Of a stretch of 64,000 bases of DNA, positions 61,647 to 64,000 are shown one piece after another. The notes beneath the pieces were generated by a model. The model was not told the origin of the DNA and did not search any database. It worked only from the letters and a program-made list of their open reading frames with translations. The stretch comes from Acidiferrum sp963764675 (GTDB taxonomy: Bacteria > Acidobacteriota > Terriglobia > Acidiferrales > UBA7541). Both the position numbers and the translations under genes were made by a program. Where the stretch lies: contig CAVXTQ010000006.1 in assembly GCA_963764675.1 (NCBI GenBank), forward strand, positions 558,001 through 622,000, read 5' to 3'. The first letter of the stretch is position 1. Every line of letters begins with the position of its first letter.

Positions 61647-61685
61647 GCCCTTTGGAGCGCGGGAGCTTGCTCCCGCTTTTGCGCC
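61647..61685 (+). repeat. Palindromic interspersed repeat, family A, copy 3
   Basis: GCCCTTTGGAGCGCGGGAGC, TTG loop, TCCCGCTTTTGCGCC: same outline and flanks as 7067-7104, with compensated stem bases. Confidence 0.75.
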
Positions 61686-61776
61686 CTAAATCCCGGCCTC
61701 CCATCAAGTCTGCAGGCACGGCCTGAGCAGGCTCCCACGTACCGAAAGGGCGGCGACAACACTGCCGCACTGCACA

Positions 61777-63318
61777 TTAGGCCCAGTAGGAGCGGTCCAA
61801 AGTGCGATACTGAATGGCCTCGCTTAAGTGCCGCGGCTCGATGTTCTCGGCGGCATCCAGGTCCGCAATGGTGCGCGCCACCTTCAGTATGCGATCGTGT
61901 GCGCGGGCGGAAAGCCCCAGGCGGGTGATGGCGTTCTCCAGCAGCTTTTCTCCGTCCGCGGATATGGCGCAGAATTTGCGAATCATCTTGGGCATCATTT
62001 GCGCGTTGGAGTAGGTTGTCTTTTCCGAGCGGTAACGCTCCGTCTGGCGGTTTCGCGCTTCGATCACCCGCGCCCGTACCATCGCGGAATCCTCCGAGGA
62101 TGACGGCGCGCGCAGTTCCTTGTACTTCACCGCGGGCACTTCGATGTGGATGTCGATGCGATCCAGCAGCGGTCCGGAAATCTTCGATACGTACCGCTGG
62201 ATCATGGGCGGCGTGCAGTGGCATTCCCGCTTGGGATCCCCGAAGTACCCGCACGGACACGGGTTCATCGCCGCCGCCAGCATGAACCGCGAAGGAAACG
62301 TGACCGATACGGCTGCCCGCGCAATGGTCACCGAGCCGTCTTCCAAGGGTTGGCGCATTACCTCGAGGACATTGCGCTGAAATTCTGGCAGCTCATCCAG
62401 AAACAGCACGCCGTTGTGGCCCAGCGAAACCTCGCCAGGTCGCGGCACCGCGCCGCCTCCAATCAATCCGGCGTCGCTGATGGTGTGGTGCGGCGAGCGA
62501 AACGGCCGTGTTCCCACCAGCCCCCGGCTATCCTCGAGTACTCCTGCAACGCTGTGGATGCGCGTCGTCTCGATGGCCTCGTCCAGGGACATCGGCGCAA
62601 GGATCGTCGGTATACGCTTTGCCAGCATCGTCTTGCCCGCGCCCGGCGGCCCGATAAACAAGATGTTGTGCCCGCCCGCGCACGCCACTTCCAAAGCGCG
62701 CTTGGCCGCCTGCTGCCCGTGCACGTCCTTCAGGTCCACGGAGTACTGCGCGGCCTCGGAAAGCAACTGCCGCGCATCCACCTTCACCGGATGGAACGAT
62801 TCCGGCGCGTTCACCAGGTCCACCGCCTGCGGCAGCGACTTCAGCGCAAACACTTCCACGCCTTCCACCACCGCGGCCTCGCGTGCGTTGGATTCCGGTA
62901 CGGCGATGGCCTTCAGTCCTACTTCGCGCGCGGCCAACGCCGCCGATAGCGCCCCACGCACCGACCGCACGCTCCCGTCCAGCGACAACTCACCCAGGAA
63001 CATGCATTGGTCCAGCGGCTTGCCGAAGAAATGCCCCATGCATCCCACCAGTCCCAGGGCCATGGGTAGATCGAACGCCGAGCCTTCTTTGCGGACGTCG
63101 GCGGGCGCCAGATTGATCGTCACGCCTTGTCCGTGCGGAAACTCGAAGCCGCAATTCCGCAGCGCGGACTTGATGCGCTCGCGGCTCTCCTTCACGGCAT
63201 TGTCGGGCAGGCCCACGACGTTGAAATCCGTCATGCGCGCCGAGCCAACGTCCACCTCGACTTCGACCACATAAGCGTCAATGCCGTAAACCGAAGCACT
63301 CTGTGTTTTGAAGAGCAT
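61777..63318 (-). CDS. YifB-family Mg-chelatase-like AAA ATPase (ComM-like)
   Basis: A 513-residue protein. The N-terminal Lon-S5-like ChlI domain (VYGIDAYVVEVEVDV, VVGLPDNAVKESRERI) is followed by an AAA+ domain with Walker A GPPGAGKTM near 226 and Walker B LFLDELPEF, and a C-terminal Mg_chelatase_C domain (LSARAHDRILKVARTIADL). ComM is a helicase that aids branch migration in natural transformation. The ATG is at 63318. It appears monocistronic. Confidence 0.93.
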   Translation of the reverse strand: MLFKTQSASVYGIDAYVVEVEVDVGSARMTDFNVVGLPDNAVKESRERIKSALRNCGFEFPHGQGVTINLAPADVRKEGSAFDLPMALGLVGCMGHFFGKPLDQCMFLGELSLDGSVRSVRGALSAALAAREVGLKAIAVPESNAREAAVVEGVEVFALKSLPQAVDLVNAPESFHPVKVDARQLLSEAAQYSVDLKDVHGQQAAKRALEVACAGGHNILFIGPPGAGKTMLAKRIPTILAPMSLDEAIETTRIHSVAGVLEDSRGLVGTRPFRSPHHTISDAGLIGGGAVPRPGEVSLGHNGVLFLDELPEFQRNVLEVMRQPLEDGSVTIARAAVSVTFPSRFMLAAAMNPCPCGYFGDPKRECHCTPPMIQRYVSKISGPLLDRIDIHIEVPAVKYKELRAPSSSEDSAMVRARVIEARNRQTERYRSEKTTYSNAQMMPKMIRKFCAISADGEKLLENAITRLGLSARAHDRILKVARTIADLDAAENIEPRHLSEAIQYRTLDRSYWA

Positions 63319-63464
63319 TTAGAAGAGGCGGAAAGACATCCATAGCAGCATAAACTAAATAGGTACTATAAGTTAGAGATAACACGGGCACCAAGGACTG
63401 CGTCTGGCAACGCTCTCTAGTCCAGCGTACCTTCCTCGCGTCATCCCAACCCCGAGGTTGATGC

Positions 63465-64000
63465 CTACTTGACGTAGGTCCGGCGCAGATACTCCGCGGT
63501 TCCCCGCTCGATGTCGGCATAGTTGGTCTGCAGGGCTGAACCAAGCGCAGGCTCGATCGCGGACCCCGAAGCTAGATTCTCCAGCAGCCGCTCCACTCCC
63601 CACATCCCCGAGTTCGCCACGATGTATTCCACCGCCGCCAACGACCACGCGTACGCCATGCCCGCTTGCGGACTGGAATATTCCGCCCACGAACCTTCCA
63701 GGGCGCGCAGCGGCGGAGTCTGCTGGTGTTCGTACGCCGCGAGCAGCGGCTGCGCGGCGTTGTCGCTACGCCGGCCCTCCATCCACTGCGCGAAACCCTC
63801 GTGCAGCCATTGCGGGCAATGGCCCTGGGTCTTCTGCCGCACAAAGCTGTGCGTCAGTTCGTGCTTCAAGATCCGCGAGAGCGGATCGGAAACCGAGGTC
63901 AAGCCTTGCACCGGCACGCGAATCCGCCCATCGTTCCACGCGCCTGCCCAGCTCGGCGCGCGCGTGATGTCGCGAAAGTTCTGCTGGGTGTACAGCACCA
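63465..64000 (-). CDS. Gluzincin metallopeptidase (peptidase MA-like), C-terminal part
   Basis: The gene runs out of the right edge; 178 residues are visible. The zinc motif HELTH and the downstream glutamate in LHEGFAQWMEG (third ligand region) fit the peptidase MA/M1-like gluzincins. The preceding FRDITRAPSWAGAWNDGRI belongs to the same fold. Many such proteins are exported with TPR repeats, but that part is not in the window. Confidence 0.8.
   Translation of the reverse strand, partial: VLYTQQNFRDITRAPSWAGAWNDGRIRVPVQGLTSVSDPLSRILKHELTHSFVRQKTQGHCPQWLHEGFAQWMEGRRSDNAAQPLLAAYEHQQTPPLRALEGSWAEYSSPQAGMAYAWSLAAVEYIVANSGMWGVERLLENLASGSAIEPALGSALQTNYADIERGTAEYLRRTYVK

Overview
The window is a GC-rich bacterial chromosome segment with compact, mostly short-spaced genes on both strands. 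The gene families point to Acidobacteriota, probably a Terriglobia-like soil or environmental lineage: HEAT-repeat proteins downstream of an anti-sigma-like protein, a tandem-domain ThyX, many σ54 activators, PilZ proteins, and several families of palindromic interspersed repeats. This placement is inference from gene style; no rRNA gene is present to confirm it. No tRNA gene, rRNA gene or CRISPR array was recognised.

Layout. 0-3.2 kb: end of a putative anti-sigma/zinc-finger protein translationally coupled to two exported HEAT-repeat proteins. 3.2-6.7 kb: the lysine/diaminopimelate operon dapE-dapB-dapA-dapD on the minus strand. 7.1-20.6 kb: housekeeping and metabolic genes (MBL hydrolase, PhyH dioxygenase, M16 peptidase, cysteine dioxygenase, rlmN, laccase-domain protein, acpS, cupin, carbamoyltransferase, mtaB, dolichyl-phosphate-mannose-synthase-like GT2, LuxR-type regulator). 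21.0-24.5 kb: full-length cobalamin-dependent metH. 24.6-33.2 kb: a signalling block with an ExeA-like ATPase, a σ54 activator with an altered GAFTGA loop, a PilZ protein, a histidine kinase/NtrC-type regulator pair, a second PilZ protein and a GGDEF-PilZ protein. 33.3-37.1 kb: an accessory stretch with an IS110-family (IS1111-group) element and a Tat-exported VOC protein. 37.2-51.2 kb: core genes (rpmE, thyX, Rieske oxygenase, prfA-prmC, dinB, SpoIIE-type phosphatase, CCA-adding-type nucleotidyltransferase, lon). 51.2-64 kb: a decayed ABC-transporter binding-protein gene, a zinc-ribbon Ser/Thr kinase with a large membrane tail, YbjQ, a GT21-like glycosyltransferase, a second LuxR-type regulator, Tat-exported superoxide dismutase, queG, an RsbW/STAS partner-switch pair, yifB and the end of a gluzincin peptidase gene.

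How it fits together. The most coherent non-housekeeping unit is the 24.6-33.2 kb block. Two enhancer-binding proteins, one with a cognate kinase, sit beside c-di-GMP synthesis (GGDEF with an intact I-site) and c-di-GMP reception (three PilZ domains), next to an ATPase of the type found in secretion and exopolysaccharide loci. A switch for surface behaviour or export is a reasonable inference, but no structural targets lie in the window.

Three otherwise ordinary genes (M16 peptidase, carbamoyltransferase, mtaB) and one small monooxygenase are broken by 1-2 base indels in short repeats. Either the consensus carries indel errors or several genes are recently inactivated. By contrast, the ABC binding-protein remnant lacks its N-terminal half and looks genuinely decayed.
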